Shown piece after piece: positions 26,610-34,316 of a DNA stretch of 45,664 nt. The notes beneath the pieces are model-generated. The model did not search any database and was not told where the DNA came from. It was given only the letters and a program-made list of their open reading frames with translations. Where the stretch lies: positions 30,339 through 76,002 of the forward strand of contig NZ_QEAS01000016.1 of the NCBI RefSeq assembly GCF_003130405.1, in the 5' to 3' direction. Every line of letters begins with the position of its first letter. Positions within the stretch are counted from its first letter, which is position 1. Source of the DNA: Pararcticibacter amylolyticus. GTDB taxonomy: Bacteria > Bacteroidota > Bacteroidia > Sphingobacteriales > Sphingobacteriaceae. The position numbers and the translations under genes were made by a program.

Positions 26610-26624
26610 AAAAGGATACTTAAA

Positions 26625-27014
26625 ATGACAGCAGAGGACGAAAAAAGATTTCAGGCAAAGATCCGTGCAATACAGGACACGATGTTTGTAATAGGTGGAA
26701 AATGGAAAATCCCTGTTATTCTTTCAATTTACTGCGGCAACAGGCGTTTCAATGATATCCTGGCTTCTATCCCAAGGATTACAAACCGGGTACTATCCAA
26801 AGAGCTAAAGCATCTGGAGGAAAATTTATTGATTAGCAGAACAGTCGTCAGTGAATACCCCGTTAGGATCGAATATGCGCTGACAGAGTATTGTCTGAGC
26901 ATAGATAAGATAGCAAAGCCAATGGAGGAATGGGGCATAGATCACAAAAAGAGATTAGTAAACAAAGTTAAGTTCCGGCAAAATGAGTACCCGGATTGCC
27001 GCCAGCTGCACTAA
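26625..27014 (+). CDS. HxlR-family winged-helix regulator
   Basis: A 129-residue MarR-like regulator of the HxlR type. It has the family's GGKWKIPVILSI opening, CGNRRFNDILASIPRITNRV recognition helices and a wing region (RTVVSEYPVRIEYALTEY). I chose the ATG at 26625. It has AAGGA 8 bases upstream, whereas the in-frame TTG at 26595 falls inside the promoter and operator repeat. It is divergent from the SDR gene and probably represses both. One cysteine (in YCGNRR) could be redox-sensing, as in some relatives. That is conjecture. Confidence 0.87.
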   Translation: MTAEDEKRFQAKIRAIQDTMFVIGGKWKIPVILSIYCGNRRFNDILASIPRITNRVLSKELKHLEENLLISRTVVSEYPVRIEYALTEYCLSIDKIAKPMEEWGIDHKKRLVNKVKFRQNEYPDCRQLH

Positions 27015-27024
27015 GAGTATTCAG

Positions 27025-27055
27025 AATGGAAGCTGTCCCTTCCATTTTCGGGACA
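27025..27055. terminator. Two overlapping alternative hairpins between convergent genes
   Basis: AATGGAAG (27025-27032) pairs with CTTCCATT (27039-27046). TGTCCC (27034-27039) can instead pair with GGGACA (27050-27055), and the two stems exclude each other. There is no strong T-run. The likely role is termination between the HxlR and SatP genes. Confidence 0.4.
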
Positions 27056-27102
27056 ACATCCATTTTATTAAAAGCTCTTTTCCTGCTTACTTGAATAGCC
27101 AT

Positions 27103-27693
27103 TTATTTCTTCACCGGGCCTAAAGGAAGAACAACTCTGCCGGACACCTCGTTGAGAACCTGTGCAATCGCTGTATAGATCGCTATCCCGCCACAAAGAA
27201 TGCCTTCATAACCGGCGAACATCTTAATTCCGGCACTTTCCGTATAATCGCCAACTGCCAGCAGGATAAACAGCAGGGTGAGCGACCCGAACACCAGCTG
27301 AAGGGCGACGCTTTGCTTCAAAGTTGCAAGGAAGAGGAGAAATGTAAATAATCCCCACATCACAAGGTATGCTACCAGGCCGGTAACAGATACAGGCTCT
27401 GCCCATCCCAGCTTCGGAAGAACCAGCAGCCCCACAAATGTCAGCCAGAAAAAGCCGTACGAAGTAAAAGCAGTAAACCCGAATGTGTTGTTCTTTTTAG
27501 CTTCGACGATACCGGCTATGACCTGCGCAATACCACCATAGAAGATCCCCATGGCCAGGATCATTGAATTCAGCTCAAAGAAACCAGCATTGTGAATATT
27601 TAACAAAACAGTGGTCATACCAAACGCAAAAAGGCCGAGCGGTGCCGGATTTGCATAAGAATCTCTCAGAATTACTTCTCTTTCTTCTTTCAT
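27103..27693 (-). CDS. SatP/YaaH-type acetate (GPR1/FUN34) transporter
   Basis: A 196-residue inner-membrane protein of six hydrophobic segments. It has the family signature NPAPLGL at residues 15-21 and the typical order [47 protein letters not shown]. The family moves acetate or succinate with protons, and in bacteria SatP forms hexameric channels. The length is normal. It has its own promoter-like box and stands alone, with no acetate metabolism genes adjacent. Confidence 0.88.
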   Translation of the reverse strand: MKEEREVILRDSYANPAPLGLFAFGMTTVLLNIHNAGFFELNSMILAMGIFYGGIAQVIAGIVEAKKNNTFGFTAFTSYGFFWLTFVGLLVLPKLGWAEPVSVTGLVAYLVMWGLFTFLLFLATLKQSVALQLVFGSLTLLFILLAVGDYTESAGIKMFAGYEGILCGGIAIYTAIAQVLNEVSGRVVLPLGPVKK

Positions 27694-27716
27694 TTAATTT
27701 TATGATTTTTCCGGCG

Positions 27717-27724
27717 CGAAAGTA
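27717..27724 (-). promoter_or_regulatory. Near-match promoter box for the SatP gene
   Basis: Read leftward, TACTTTCG differs by one base from TAnnTTTG and sits 24 bases before the ATG, the same spacing seen for the SDR gene. Confidence 0.3.
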
Positions 27725-27813
27725 GATGTTCCGGGAGAAGAAAAAAAGGATCTGAATCACGAATTGAAGGAAAATTGATACAACAGTAAAAAAATAACCG
27801 CAGCCAGCCTTCT

Positions 27814-28182
27814 TTACCAGGGCTTCTTGATCCGGGGACGCTTTCCGGCACGGGGTGCTACTTTCTTGGCAATCGCAGTAAAGATGTTCTGTAACATCTC
27901 AGATTCCCTCTTACGTTCAGCCTCCGGTATTTCTCTCACTACCGGTACCTCCCGTTTAACACTGATTTCCGCGTCATCAATACTCCCCCCGTCAAGCAGG
28001 CCGATCACTCTCTCAGCCTCCTGCTCAGTTGCCATTTCAACGAAACCAAACCTCCTGCTGATCTGCGTTCTTCTGTTGCGCAAAACCTTTGCTGCAACAA
28101 CAGTCCCGTATTCGCTGAAAATTTCCTTCAATTCCACCTCGTCCATATCCAGGGGGATTCCCCCTATAAAGAGTACACTCAT
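27814..28182 (-). CDS. RRM-domain RNA-binding protein
   Basis: About 122 residues from the chosen ATG at 28182 (MSVLFIGGIPLDM). An upstream in-frame ATG at 28206 adds eight residues. A single RNA recognition motif spans residues 1-80. RNP2 is VLFIGGI and RNP1 is RRFGFVEM, with both aromatic stacking positions kept. The tail (AKKVAPRAGKRPRIKKPW) is strongly basic and could add non-specific RNA contact. Bacteroidota lack Hfq in many species and carry small RRM proteins that bind single-stranded mRNA. A similar regulatory role is inferred here. It lies downstream of the fibre-like gene on the same strand, 166 bases away, and is probably independent. Confidence 0.88.
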   Translation of the reverse strand: MSVLFIGGIPLDMDEVELKEIFSEYGTVVAAKVLRNRRTQISRRFGFVEMATEQEAERVIGLLDGGSIDDAEISVKREVPVVREIPEAERKRESEMLQNIFTAIAKKVAPRAGKRPRIKKPW

Positions 28183-28348
28183 TTCAGTTTTGTTTCTTAT
28201 TATCAACCGGACCAGGCTCCTGATGCAAAGTCAGCAACTATATTTTGCTCAAGCGGCTGATCCGGATTTTATTAATTTATGCTTTTTCCAGGAGACATTC
28301 TATATGTTTCCGGCACGTGATTTTATACGGTACGCAAACGAAAAAGTT

Positions 28349-31300
28349 TTATTTAACACGCATAATCCAGCGTACAGTGAATGACTGCGGACGATTGTCT
28401 ATGGCAGTTTGTGTACCACTGTTCAGGTTGACTGACCCCGTGTGTGAATGCGGTGCCATTTGCGATCCGTAGAAATAAGCATTGTGAGTATGATATCCGG
28501 CTGAAGAAGTCTGGTTAATTGGCCAGCCTTCACCATCACCGCCGTTATTCTTACCACTCCAGCCTTCCAGCGAGAAGGCCATGACATCTGATATACTATG
28601 CGAGTGTTCTCCAGCTCCGGATACGGAGATCGTACCACTAGGAGTTCCGGCAGTCGTCGCCGAGGTTGTAAACGGAAGAGATGTGCCCGGAAGATTAGAT
28701 GCAGTGAGAGTTGTCGAATTATTCCCAACGGTACCACCAGTACCAGTACTGGAGCCCGTCAGGTAAGATCCGCTGTTCAGATTAGGAATCGTAATTCCGT
28801 TCAGAACGCTTTGTGTATCATTTAAAACCTGCCCGTTACATTCTACGAAATTTGGCGATAGCGTAGCACTGCTCAGGAGGTTAGGGAACCAGGCCACTAC
28901 AGAGCCGACCGGGACCAGGCCAACAGTAAGGGCATTCATCTGCTCCTGGATATTCCTGGTTATTCCACTCAATGACTGAAATTCTGTATTAGTAACAGAA
29001 CCGTTTGCTACCCTTGCGGCATCAATCGTTGAAGACAACGCTGCTTTCCCGCTGGCATCGGTCATATAAACCTTATTCGCATCCGCCAGGCCTTCAGTTC
29101 CCAGCTTTGCCAGTGTTACATTGGCATCGGCAATCTTAACTGTTGTTACAGCAGCATCAGCAATCTTCGCTGTTGTGACAGCGACATCAGAAATTTTAGG
29201 TGTCGTTACATTCTGATCTGCGATCTTAACAGTTGTCACTGCATTATCCCGGATGTGATCGGTCGTCACCGCCCGGTTTGCATCCACACTTCCGTCCCAG
29301 GCAAGCTTGGCGGATGTAATAGCTTTATCCCTCACGTGATTAGTGGTGACGGCGCGATAAGCATCGACACTGGCATCTGATGAGAGCTTCGCCGAGCTCA
29401 CAGCATTATTCCGAATGTGGTTAGCTGTCACTGCACGGTTCGCATCCACGCTTCCGTCTGCGGCCAGTTTGTCGGAAGTCACGGCATTATCCTTAATATG
29501 ATTGGTGCTGACAGCACGGTAAGCATCTATGCTGGCATCGGAGGAAAGTTTGGATGATGTGACGGCATTATTCCGGATATGTTGAGTAGTCACCGCCCTG
29601 TTGGCATCAATACTGGCATCCGAAGCAAGTTTGCTTGAAGTAACAGCATTACTTCCTATAGCCAGTTCGCCCGTATTGGAAATCCCGGCGTCCCCGCTCA
29701 TAGGCATGGCCGTTGCCACTCCTGAAGCGTTTCCTACAAAGATCTGGGCACTTGGAAGGGTGCTGGTACCAAACTCTGAACGGTTTGCCAGCACGGGTGT
29801 TCCCGACTCATCTGTGGTATATACTTTATTACCATCACTTGCACCGGCTGTCGCCAGCTTCGCCATCGTTACATTGGCATTGGCGATCTTAACCGTTGTA
29901 ATAGCCGCATCTGCTAATTTTGCAGCAGAAACAGCCTGGTCCTTTATGTGGTCTGTACCAACGGCCCTGTTGGCGTCGGTGCTGGCGTCTGATGCAAGTT
30001 TGGCTGAAGTAACAGCGTTATCCCGGATGTGGTTGGTGGTCACGGCACGATTTGCATCCGTATTAGCGTCAGAGGAGAGTTTAGCCGAAGTTACAGCGTT
30101 GTTTTTGATGTGATTGACCGATACAGCACGGTTAGCGTCAGTACTGGCATCAGAAGCAAGTTTAAGCGAAGTGATTGCATTGTTGCCGATAGTGAGGGCT
30201 CCCGCATTGGAGATCTTTGCATCTCCCGTTAAAGCAGTTGCAGTAGCCACTCCGGAGGCATTTCCTACTGTGATATAGGCACTTGGCAGCGCGCTGGTAA
30301 CAAACTCCGAGCGGTTTATCAGCACTGGCGTTCCAAATGCATCTGTGATATACACCTTATTAGCATCATCTGTTCCGCCTGTCGCGAGTTTCGCTACGGT
30401 TACATTAGCATCGGCAATCTTGTTCACAGTAACCGCATTGTCGGCAATCTTAGCGGCAACAACAGCATTGTCCCTGATATGATCAGTGGTTACAGCCCTG
30501 TTGGCATCTGTACTGGCATCGGAAGCAAGCTTGGATGAGGTAACCGCATTATTCCGGATGTGATTCGTCGTTACAGCACGATTAGCGTCATTAGCAGCGT
30601 CAGAAGAAAGCTTTACTGATGTAATGCTGCCATCAACGACTTTACTGGATGTGATACTGCCATCAGCCAGTTTCCCTGTACTTACTGCGTTATCGGCAAG
30701 CATACTATTCACCACTTTAGAGGCCCCGATAGCCGTGACGCCGCTTGAATTGAGTGTCACATCGCCCGAAAGAGTTACAGTTTGTGCTCTATTGCTGGCA
30801 TCTCCCAGCACGATTTGTCCGCTGCTAAGGGAAGAGCTGACAAACTGCGAACGGTCTATCCATACACTGGCCCCGGTTGCATCTGTCGTAAGCACCTTGT
30901 TATTACCAGCCCCCAAACCTGCTTTTACCGCCGTTACCGCCTGATCAGCCAGCTTACTGGTTGTCACCTTTCCGTTTACTATACTTACAAGACCAGTCCG
31001 GTCAAGCGTAATATCCCCGGATAATGTGACGGCAGCAGCAGTACCTGTTGCATCTCCTACCAGTATCTTGCCATCAGCCAAATTGGTATAGGCAAAAGTC
31101 ACCCAGGTGAAGTTATTACGAACGTAAAACTTCCCTGTGGTCAGGTCGTAAACAATCATTCCCTCTACTGCATTAACGATGGCTGGGTTTGCTGCATCCA
31201 GCAGGTTTGCTACGCGCGGAATCAGAATAGCTTTGTCATTGCCGTTGACCTGCAGGGCGACAGAATGGTTATTTACAGCTGCTGCTGTACCTATAACTGC

Positions 31301-31477
31301 CCCCTGGGCATTGAGTACGCTCACACTGTCGATCCGGTGTGAGTTCATGTTCAAATCACGGGTCGCCTGGTGTGAGCCAAGGTTGTCCCCGTATTTTTGC
31401 TGCGCGAACAGAACGTTACTACAAAAAAGCATGGCGGCTGCAACGCCGCACTTATAAAATTTTATTGAATTCTTCAC
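28349..31477 (-). CDS. Secreted phage tail-fibre-like repeat protein with collar domain
   Basis: A 1042-residue protein with a signal peptide (about 1-26, ending NVLFAQ). Residues about 30-280 include a head region (MIVYDLTTGKFYVRNNFTWV) and fibre-like repeats (KVTTSKLADQAVTAVKAGLG). Residues 284-745 hold ten 27-residue repeats of the type AVTSSKLASDASTDANRAVT plus TNHIRDN, interrupted by two copies of a roughly 95-residue module. The C terminus (about 865-1042) resembles a phage tail-collar domain (VPVGSVVAWFP, FVECNGQVLND, ending NRPQSFTVRWIMRVK). It has three HxH pairs near 958/960, 996/998 and 1010/1012 that could bind metal in a trimer. No phage genes are nearby and no T9SS domain is visible. 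It is probably a surface fibre. Function unknown. Confidence 0.8.
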   Translation of the reverse strand: MKNSIKFYKCGVAAAMLFCSNVLFAQQKYGDNLGSHQATRDLNMNSHRIDSVSVLNAQGAVIGTAAAVNNHSVALQVNGNDKAILIPRVANLLDAANPAIVNAVEGMIVYDLTTGKFYVRNNFTWVTFAYTNLADGKILVGDATGTAAAVTLSGDITLDRTGLVSIVNGKVTTSKLADQAVTAVKAGLGAGNNKVLTTDATGASVWIDRSQFVSSSLSSGQIVLGDASNRAQTVTLSGDVTLNSSGVTAIGASKVVNSMLADNAVSTGKLADGSITSSKVVDGSITSVKLSSDAANDANRAVTTNHIRNNAVTSSKLASDASTDANRAVTTDHIRDNAVVAAKIADNAVTVNKIADANVTVAKLATGGTDDANKVYITDAFGTPVLINRSEFVTSALPSAYITVGNASGVATATALTGDAKISNAGALTIGNNAITSLKLASDASTDANRAVSVNHIKNNAVTSAKLSSDANTDANRAVTTNHIRDNAVTSAKLASDASTDANRAVGTDHIKDQAVSAAKLADAAITTVKIANANVTMAKLATAGASDGNKVYTTDESGTPVLANRSEFGTSTLPSAQIFVGNASGVATAMPMSGDAGISNTGELAIGSNAVTSSKLASDASIDANRAVTTQHIRNNAVTSSKLSSDASIDAYRAVSTNHIKDNAVTSDKLAADGSVDANRAVTANHIRNNAVSSAKLSSDASVDAYRAVTTNHVRDKAITSAKLAWDGSVDANRAVTTDHIRDNAVTTVKIADQNVTTPKISDVAVTTAKIADAAVTTVKIADANVTLAKLGTEGLADANKVYMTDASGKAALSSTIDAARVANGSVTNTEFQSLSGITRNIQEQMNALTVGLVPVGSVVAWFPNLLSSATLSPNFVECNGQVLNDTQSVLNGITIPNLNSGSYLTGSSTGTGGTVGNNSTTLTASNLPGTSLPFTTSATTAGTPSGTISVSGAGEHSHSISDVMAFSLEGWSGKNNGGDGEGWPINQTSSAGYHTHNAYFYGSQMAPHSHTGSVNLNSGTQTAIDNRPQSFTVRWIMRVK
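29243..30628 (-). repeat. Nested array of ten 27-residue repeats in blocks of 2, 3 and 5
   Basis: In reading order the 81-base units occur as 2 copies, a linker module, 3 copies, a second linker module, then 5 copies. The two linkers share KIADANVTVAKLAT, SEFVTSxLPS and VGNASGVATA-type segments, so block and linker form a larger repeat. Within a unit, Ala/Ser-Lys-Leu and Asp-Ala-Asn-Arg-Ala-Val are nearly constant. The pattern suggests unequal crossing-over within an older super-repeat. Confidence 0.85.
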
Positions 31478-31626
31478 TCGTGGGTAAATTTGTTGCTGGT
31501 GCCTGTTTACGGGTTCGATTAACTGGAGTTACGAAAAAAATGCGTTTTAAGCATACTGAGCGTGTTTTTAAGAAAATCTTGCGGTTGAAAACTACCTGTA
31601 TTTGCCCGTAATCAACTCATTTGATG

Positions 31627-31640
31627 CAGGTTGCAACCTG
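31627..31640. promoter_or_regulatory. 14-base perfect palindrome upstream of the MATE gene
   Basis: CAGGTTG followed directly by CAACCTG. ATGC and GCAT flank it slightly off-centre. It lies 57 bases upstream of the TATTTTTG box, a position suited to an operator for the exporter. The binding protein is unknown. Confidence 0.4.
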
Positions 31641-31696
31641 TCGCATTTAGCCCTTCAGATGTCGCTATTATACTCACTGATTCTAAAGCTTAGCGG

Positions 31697-31704
31697 TATT
31701 TTTG
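31697..31704 (+). promoter_or_regulatory. Promoter -7-like box for the MATE gene
   Basis: TATTTTTG matches TAnnTTTG, 84 bases before the chosen ATG. The leader would contain the direct repeat GCGAAGCA x2 at 31718-31733. Confidence 0.4.
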
Positions 31705-31788
31705 TAAAGTTCAATATGCGAAGCAGCGAAGCATTCATCTGCCCTCTTTACAGCATGAACAAACAAACATACACGATTGACAAAACCA

Positions 31789-33225
31789 ATGGAAGAAAGG
31801 AAGACAGACACCCATGCCGTGCAAACCCCGGCTCTTAACAAACCTTTGCTATGGCAGGAGCTTAAGAACGCCATCATCGGAATTGAGGCAGATTATACCA
31901 CCATACATCTGAAACGGGCCATCTTTTTATTAGCTGTTCCCATGATACTTGAACTGGTAATGGAATCGGCCTTTGCCGTAGTCGACATCTATTTTGTCGG
32001 AAAACTGGGAGCTTCAGCAGTAGCGACAGTGGGATTGACTGAAACTTACCTGTTCCTTTTGTATTCGATTGCGATGGGCCTCTCGACAGCAGTAATGGCG
32101 ATCGTATCGAGGCGTATAGGAGAAAAGAAACCCGAGGCAGCAGCAGTAGCGGCGGTTCAGGCCATTTTCCTGGCTTTCTTTGCATCGGTGCCTTTTGCTG
32201 TGGCAGGTATCTTTTTCAGCAAGGAACTCCTCGCTTTTATGGGGGCCGATCAGTGGGCCATTGAAAATGGCTACCGGTATACTCAATGGATGCTGGGAAG
32301 TAATATCGTCATTGTATTGCTTTTTATGATCAACGCAGTTTTCCGCGGAGCCGGTGACCCCGCTGTATCCATGCGTATACTCTGGATCTCAAATGGGATC
32401 AATATGCTGTTGTGCCCTTTGCTGATCATGGGCTGGGGACCTGTACCTGCAATGGGAATAGAAGGTGCAGCAATCGCTACTACCATCGGCCGTGGTACAG
32501 GAGTACTGGTACAATTCTGGCTGCTGTTCAGGGGAGGAAAACATATCCGGGTCAGCCGCAGCCAGATCCGCTGGGACGGTTCAGTTTTTACAGGCATTCT
32601 GCGCACAGGTCTGGGTGGTATGGGACAGATGATCATTGCGATGACTTCCTGGATATTCCTGATGCGCATACTGGCAGAAGTAGGAAGCACAGCGGTGGCC
32701 GGGGCAACCATCGCCATGCGTATCATGATGTTCACTATGATGCCTGCATGGGGAATGGCCAACGCTGCAGCAACACTGGTGGGTCAGAACCTCGGCGCCG
32801 GCAACCCTGACCGCGCAGAATCGGCTGTTTGGAAAACAGGCTTCTATAACATGATTTTCCTGCTGGGAGTGTCTCTGGTGTATTTTTTCTTTAATGAAAA
32901 TCTCATGCAGGTATTTACAAAAGAAAAGCAGGTGATCGCTGTCGGTGCTGAGTGGCTTCGTATACTCTCCTTCTCTTATTTTGTGTATGGATGGTGGATG
33001 GTTTCCACCTCGGCCTTTAATGGCTCCGGTGACACCAAAACACCCACCTTGATCAACCTGGTATTTTTCTGGCTCATACAGATTCCGCTCTCTTACTTCC
33101 TGGCCATCCATCAGGATATGGAGGAACTGGGAGTATTCTGGGCTGTATTTTTCTCAGAAACTTCCGTCGGGATATTCACATTGCTGCTTTTCAGAAGAGG
33201 CAGGTGGAAAGAGACCCGGGTATAG
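31789..33225 (+). CDS. MATE-family efflux transporter
   Basis: About 478 residues from the ATG at 31789 (MEERKTDTH). An in-frame TTG at 31777 is the alternative. Twelve hydrophobic segments form two similar halves, typical of cation-coupled multidrug and toxin extruders. The first helix region reads LAVPMILELVMESAFAVVDI followed by YFVGKLGASAVATVGLTE, and the second half contains GMGQMIIAMTSWIFLMRILA and ANAAATLVGQNLGAGNPDRA, both diagnostic. It exports organic cations or drugs, with Na+ or H+ coupling unknown. The N-terminal 40 residues before the first helix are longer than usual. It is convergent with yeiH, with a 22-base gap. Confidence 0.92.
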   Translation: MEERKTDTHAVQTPALNKPLLWQELKNAIIGIEADYTTIHLKRAIFLLAVPMILELVMESAFAVVDIYFVGKLGASAVATVGLTETYLFLLYSIAMGLSTAVMAIVSRRIGEKKPEAAAVAAVQAIFLAFFASVPFAVAGIFFSKELLAFMGADQWAIENGYRYTQWMLGSNIVIVLLFMINAVFRGAGDPAVSMRILWISNGINMLLCPLLIMGWGPVPAMGIEGAAIATTIGRGTGVLVQFWLLFRGGKHIRVSRSQIRWDGSVFTGILRTGLGGMGQMIIAMTSWIFLMRILAEVGSTAVAGATIAMRIMMFTMMPAWGMANAAATLVGQNLGAGNPDRAESAVWKTGFYNMIFLLGVSLVYFFFNENLMQVFTKEKQVIAVGAEWLRILSFSYFVYGWWMVSTSAFNGSGDTKTPTLINLVFFWLIQIPLSYFLAIHQDMEELGVFWAVFFSETSVGIFTLLLFRRGRWKETRV

Positions 33226-33247
33226 AATGCCATCGCCACTTCCCGCA

Positions 33248-34210
33248 TCAGATGAAATTAAGAATAATGTAAAACTCGAGACTTGCCATTGCCAACCATA
33301 AAAAGGTTCCCTGCAGAAAAGGCCTGACTCCAACGGAGAGAAAAGTACGTCTTGAAAGTCCGGAACCGATCAGAAACAGGGTGAGAGTAAGACCCATTTT
33401 CGCAATCTGTACAAGGTAAGGGTATATAATATCCAGGGACCGGATATATGTATTCGCAGCCATAGCTAAAACAAACAACAGGATAAAATACGGGATCTTC
33501 ACTTTTTGGGAAGATGTCTTAAAAAAATAGTTCGAAAGAAGTGCAACCGGGATTATCCAGAGAGCCCGGGCCAGCTTCACACTGGTAGCTATCTCAAGTG
33601 CCTGGGCTCCGTACTTTGAAGCTGCCCCTACCACCGAACTGGTGTCATGGATGGCAATAGCGCACCATAAACCGAACTGGGTTTGAGACAGATGAAAATA
33701 ATGGCCAATGGCAGGAAAGACAAGAAGAGCGATAGAATTAAGCGTGAAAACGCATCCAAGTGCAACAGAAATATCTTTTTCTCTTGCTTTGATAACAGGA
33801 GAAATAGCTGCAATGGCGCTTCCCCCGCATATTGCCGTACCGTTTGAAATCAGATAAGAAGTCTTCTTTCCTACTTTGAAAAATTTCCCGGCCAGGTATC
33901 CGATAATCAGTGTAACTGTAATCGAGCCGATAGTAAACAACAAGCCCTCTCCACCGGCTTTTATGGCATGGTGAATATTCATACCAAAACCAAGGCCTAC
34001 TACCGACAGCTGCAGGAGAAAGTGAGTAGCTTTCTGATTGAGATGAGAATAAGGGTGCCCGGAGATCTGGGCAACAGCAATTCCCAGAAAAAGTGCAAAT
34101 GCCGGCCCTGCAAATGGCATTAAAGACAACAGGATACAGAGAATAAAAACGACTTTCTGCATCCCTGGCTTCATAACAACAAGATGATCGCGTGTATGAT
34201 GGGTATCCAT
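33248..34210 (-). CDS. yeiH: YeiH-family (UPF0324) putative sulfate exporter
   Basis: A 320-residue inner-membrane protein with about nine to ten hydrophobic segments. It has the family's conserved LGIAVAQISGHP, SVVGLGFGMNIHHAIKAGGE, SNGTAICGGSAIAAISPVIK, IHDTSSVVGAASKYG and LTLTLFLIGSGLSRRTF. The family is annotated as a putative sulfate exporter, with weak experimental support. The length is normal. It follows the LysR gene on the same strand, 106 bases away, echoing the yeiE-yeiH neighbourhood of enterobacteria although there the genes are divergent. A LysR-box-like site sits in the gap. Confidence 0.85.
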   Translation of the reverse strand: MDTHHTRDHLVVMKPGMQKVVFILCILLSLMPFAGPAFALFLGIAVAQISGHPYSHLNQKATHFLLQLSVVGLGFGMNIHHAIKAGGEGLLFTIGSITVTLIIGYLAGKFFKVGKKTSYLISNGTAICGGSAIAAISPVIKAREKDISVALGCVFTLNSIALLVFPAIGHYFHLSQTQFGLWCAIAIHDTSSVVGAASKYGAQALEIATSVKLARALWIIPVALLSNYFFKTSSQKVKIPYFILLFVLAMAANTYIRSLDIIYPYLVQIAKMGLTLTLFLIGSGLSRRTFLSVGVRPFLQGTFLWLAMASLEFYIILNFI

Positions 34211-34278
34211 AGAATTTATTTTAAGCCCAAAACTGGGGCTTTTAAAGACTGGATTTTCATCATCAATCTGAATAGTTG

Positions 34279-34293
34279 ATAACCAAAAATTAT
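34279..34293. promoter_or_regulatory. LysR-type box upstream of yeiH
   Basis: ATAA-N7-TTAT, the symmetric core often bound by LysR-type regulators, with extended TTGATAA/TTATTAA similarity. It lies 69 bases before the yeiH ATG and just downstream of the LysR stop, a good place for activation of yeiH. Confidence 0.4.
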
Positions 34294-34316
34294 TAAACGG
34301 GAATCAGAGGCAGATC

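Larger units (their letters stand above)
31478..31788. other. Intergenic region between the fibre-like and MATE genes
   Basis: About 310 bases without a convincing gene. It holds a 14-base perfect palindrome (31627-31640), a + strand TAnnTTTG-like box (31697-31704), a two-copy 8-base direct repeat GCGAAGCA (31718-31733), and a further TAAATTTG match at 31485-31492 that may be chance. I found no good promoter box for the leftward fibre-like gene, only the one-base-off TAGTTTTC at 31587-31594. Confidence 0.6.

Noticed and set aside
29243-30628. Regularly spaced direct repeats that could suggest a CRISPR array.
   Set aside because: The period is 81 bases, the units are imperfect and in frame, and there are no unique spacers or cas genes. 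They are coding repeats.
29601-30944. Rightward open frames opposite the fibre-like repeats (29601-30113, 30624-30944).
   Set aside because: They mirror the repeat period of the leftward gene and have no independent start signal or recognisable domain.
28349-31477. Prophage remnant, because of the tail-fibre-like protein.
   Set aside because: It has a bacterial signal peptide, and no integrase, capsid, terminase or tail genes are nearby. Neighbours are ordinary chromosomal genes.
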